From Clostridia bacterium (GTDB lineage: Bacteria; Bacillota; Clostridia; Oscillospirales; Acutalibacteraceae), in NCBI GenBank assembly GCA_900768075.1, contig CAAGBN010000026.1, forward strand, positions 1-8,016: a stretch of 8,016 bases of DNA, in the 5' to 3' direction. The first letter of the stretch is position 1; each line of letters begins with the position of its first letter. Shown piece by piece: positions 7,240 through 8,016 of this stretch. The notes under the pieces were generated by a model. The model was not told where the DNA came from. It saw nothing but the letters and a program-made list of their open reading frames with translations, and made no database searches. A program made the translations under genes and the position numbers.

Positions 7240-7296
7240 GGTAATTCCTCCGTTATATTTATAGAGTAGTGACTTCATATTATACTACGCCACTTT

Positions 7297-7338
7297 ACAT
7301 ACATATAATAGTATACAATATTGTTTTTGTTATTGCAA
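7297..7338 (-). promoter_or_regulatory. Probable ileS promoter with the third repeat copy
   Basis: On the minus strand, TTGCAA (7338-7333), 17 nt, then TATACT (7315-7310). The segment 7315-7297 repeats the element found twice before proS, differing at one base. The start would be near 7303, giving a leader of about 64 nt. A second TATAAT at 7284-7279 lacks a good -35 box but could also be used. The leader is too short for a T-box. Confidence 0.6.
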
Positions 7339-7502
7339 GAGATTTTGAGGCAAATATTAAGCCTATGGCAAAGTTTTTTAGGTTTTTGAGTACCCTGCCG
7401 AGAAAATTAATTGAGATATTTGCAAAAAAACAGATAAAACAATAAAAAATCTAATTCAATATGAAACAAAAAAATATTTTTGAAAAAACTATGAACTTTC
7501 TA
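7339..7502. other. AT-rich divergent intergenic region
   Basis: This stretch separates the ileS promoter (leftward) from the small-peptide promoter (rightward). It is rich in A and T tracts, including an A-rich stretch at 7425-7495 directly upstream of the rightward -35 box that could serve as an UP-like element. I see no gene, RNA or repeat in it. Confidence 0.5.
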
Positions 7503-7531
7503 TTGACAAATTAATTTTGATTATGTATAAT
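7503..7531 (+). promoter_or_regulatory. Consensus sigma-A promoter of the small-peptide operon
   Basis: TTGACA (7503-7508), 17 nt, TATAAT (7526-7531): perfect hexamers and spacing, preceded by A/T tracts. Transcription should start near 7538. The short leader can form one of two competing hairpins: GGAG/CTCC (7543-7546 with 7554-7557) or AGTCT/AGACT (7545-7549 with 7561-7565). The second ends 5 nt before the AAGGAGG ribosome site (7571-7577), so a mild effect on translation is possible. The features indicate high expression. Confidence 0.88.
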
Positions 7532-7585
7532 GTAGATGCTTAGGAGTCTAGTGCTCCGAAAGACTTTATAAAGGAGGACGCAATA

Positions 7586-7708
7586 ATGGAAAAGATTAAA
7601 GCATTCATTGAAGAATACAAAGGCCAGCTCGGCGCTATCATCAATGCAATCGTTAACTTCGTTAAGGGTATCCTTAGCCAGGAAGATGACCTCAAGGATC
7701 TTCTTTAA
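7586..7708 (+). CDS. Small acidic amphipathic peptide 1 (40 aa), unknown function
   Basis: I do not recognise this family. The 40-residue product starts MEKIKAFIEEYKGQ, has a hydrophobic stretch rich in I, V, F and A (residues 15-30), and ends in an acidic tail SQEDDLKDLL. Net charge is about -2. It has no cysteine, no Gly-Gly leader and no signal peptide. Spacing of hydrophobic residues suggests one long amphipathic helix, in general character like phenol-soluble modulins or leaderless bacteriocins; this is analogy, not homology. The case for a real gene is strong: a perfect promoter upstream, AAGGAGG 8 nt before the ATG, and a second gene of similar design 45 nt downstream before a strong terminator. 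It could act at a membrane, as a signal, or through partner peptide 2. Confidence 0.8.
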   Translation: MEKIKAFIEEYKGQLGAIINAIVNFVKGILSQEDDLKDLL

Positions 7709-7753
7709 TCCTTAAAAACAACTAATTAAAAATCTAACAAGGAGGACAAATCA

Positions 7754-7894
7754 ATGATCAATACAATCAAAGAAATCTTTGCTACATACGGTTTCACAGC
7801 TGACGCTTTCCTTGCAGCTCTCAAGTTTGCTCTTGATTCAATCTTTGGCTTTGTAGCTAAGGAAGAAGGCTTCGACTACGTTCCCGAAGTATAA
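7754..7894 (+). CDS. Small acidic hydrophobic peptide 2 (46 aa), unknown function
   Basis: I do not recognise this family. The 46-residue product starts MINTIKEIFATYGF and is rich in F and A (FTADAFLAALKFALDSIFGF, residues 14-33), ending in the acidic AKEEGFDYVPEV. Net charge is about -4; there is no cysteine, leader or signal peptide. The middle should form an amphipathic helix, too broken by K24 and D28 for a normal membrane span. AAGGAGG lies 8 nt before the ATG, in a context (AAGGAGGAC then AATG) nearly the same as for peptide 1, which suggests the two arose by duplication or are matched in output. They share layout (helix plus acidic tail) but little sequence. The transcript ends at 7965. 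A two-peptide system is the simplest reading. Confidence 0.8.
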   Translation: MINTIKEIFATYGFTADAFLAALKFALDSIFGFVAKEEGFDYVPEV

Positions 7895-7910
7895 TTTAAG
7901 TTATTACTTT

Positions 7911-7932
7911 TAAGTTATTTGCAAATAACTTA
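7911..7932. repeat. Perfect 22-bp palindrome between peptide 2 and the terminator
   Basis: Positions 7911-7932 equal their own reverse complement, with half-site TAAGTTATTTG. A direct copy of TAAGTTATT also lies at 7897-7905, so the transcript could pair in two ways. It directly precedes the terminator hairpin. It might be a regulator site or a 3'-end stabilising hairpin; nothing else in the window matches it. Confidence 0.7.
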
Positions 7933-7933
7933 T

Positions 7934-7965
7934 ACCACAGACCCTCAGGGGTCTGTGGTTTTTTT
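7934..7965 (+). terminator. Strong intrinsic terminator of the small-peptide operon
   Basis: An 11-bp perfect stem ACCACAGACCC/GGGTCTGTGGT (7934-7944 with 7949-7959) with a TCAG tetraloop runs straight into a T-run ending at 7965. It lies 39 nt after the stop codon of peptide 2. Confidence 0.95.
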
Positions 7966-7966
7966 A

Positions 7967-8016
7967 CTCCCTCAGTCTTTTTGCTCTATGCAAAAAGACA
8001 GCTCCCTCAAAGAGGG
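7967..8016. repeat. Interspersed palindromic repeat (CTCCCTCA type), cut by the window edge
   Basis: Two direct copies of CTCCCTCA (7967-7974 and 8002-8009) flank a 10-bp hairpin GTCTTTTTGC/GCAAAAAGAC (7975-7984 with 7990-7999). The second copy opens another hairpin, CCCTC AAA GAGGG (8004-8016), which continues past the window. This layout matches a short repeat I remember as common between genes in Ruminococcaceae and relatives, with a variable central hairpin. It is probably a non-coding REP- or MITE-like element. Confidence 0.65.

Noticed and set aside
7240..7278. Upstream ATG giving a 1059-residue IleRS
   Set aside because: The extension runs through the GGAGGA ribosome site and lacks one of its own; the family start fits MAEMEK.
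1..8016. CRISPR array, tRNA or rRNA genes, transposase
   Set aside because: I looked for regularly spaced repeats, tRNA-like cloverleaves and transposase motifs and saw none beyond the features listed.

Overview
The window looks like chromosomal DNA from a low-to-mid GC Clostridia bacterium, most likely a Ruminococcus-like member of the Oscillospiraceae. The grounds are strong AGGAGG-type ribosome sites, near-consensus sigma-A promoters, a secreted hydrolase with fibronectin type III modules, an archaeal/eukaryal-type prolyl-tRNA synthetase, and a CTCCCTCA-type palindromic repeat of the kind I remember from this group. The taxonomic placement is inference.

Layout. Positions 1-311 hold no gene I can support. 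On the minus strand, 359-1897 encodes a secreted phage-tail-lysozyme-like protein with fibronectin type III modules. It is closed by an intrinsic terminator (316-352). It is preceded by a leader of roughly 320 nt that starts at a perfect TTGACA-17-TATAAT promoter (2231-2259). The first ~128 nt of the leader fold as a closed, riboswitch-like domain. Further upstream on the same strand lie two housekeeping genes: proS (2497-3939), with its own terminator, and ileS (4099-7239). The promoter regions of both synthetases share a nearly identical ~19-bp -10/start-site sequence: two copies before proS and one before ileS. Neither has room for a T-box leader.

Divergent from ileS, on the plus strand, is a compact transcription unit. 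It has a perfect promoter (7503-7531), two tiny genes encoding acidic, helix-prone peptides of 40 and 46 residues (7586-7708 and 7754-7894), a 22-bp palindrome, and a strong terminator (7934-7965). The window ends inside an interspersed palindromic repeat.

The points most worth following are: (i) the IleRS active-site signature, which reads GIHH where HxGH is expected, the swapped form that I recall being linked to extreme mupirocin resistance in IleRS2 enzymes; (ii) the structured leader RNA of the cell-wall hydrolase gene, possibly a diverged c-di-AMP (ydaO-type) riboswitch; (iii) the undescribed two-peptide operon; and (iv) the repeated promoter element shared by the two synthetase genes.
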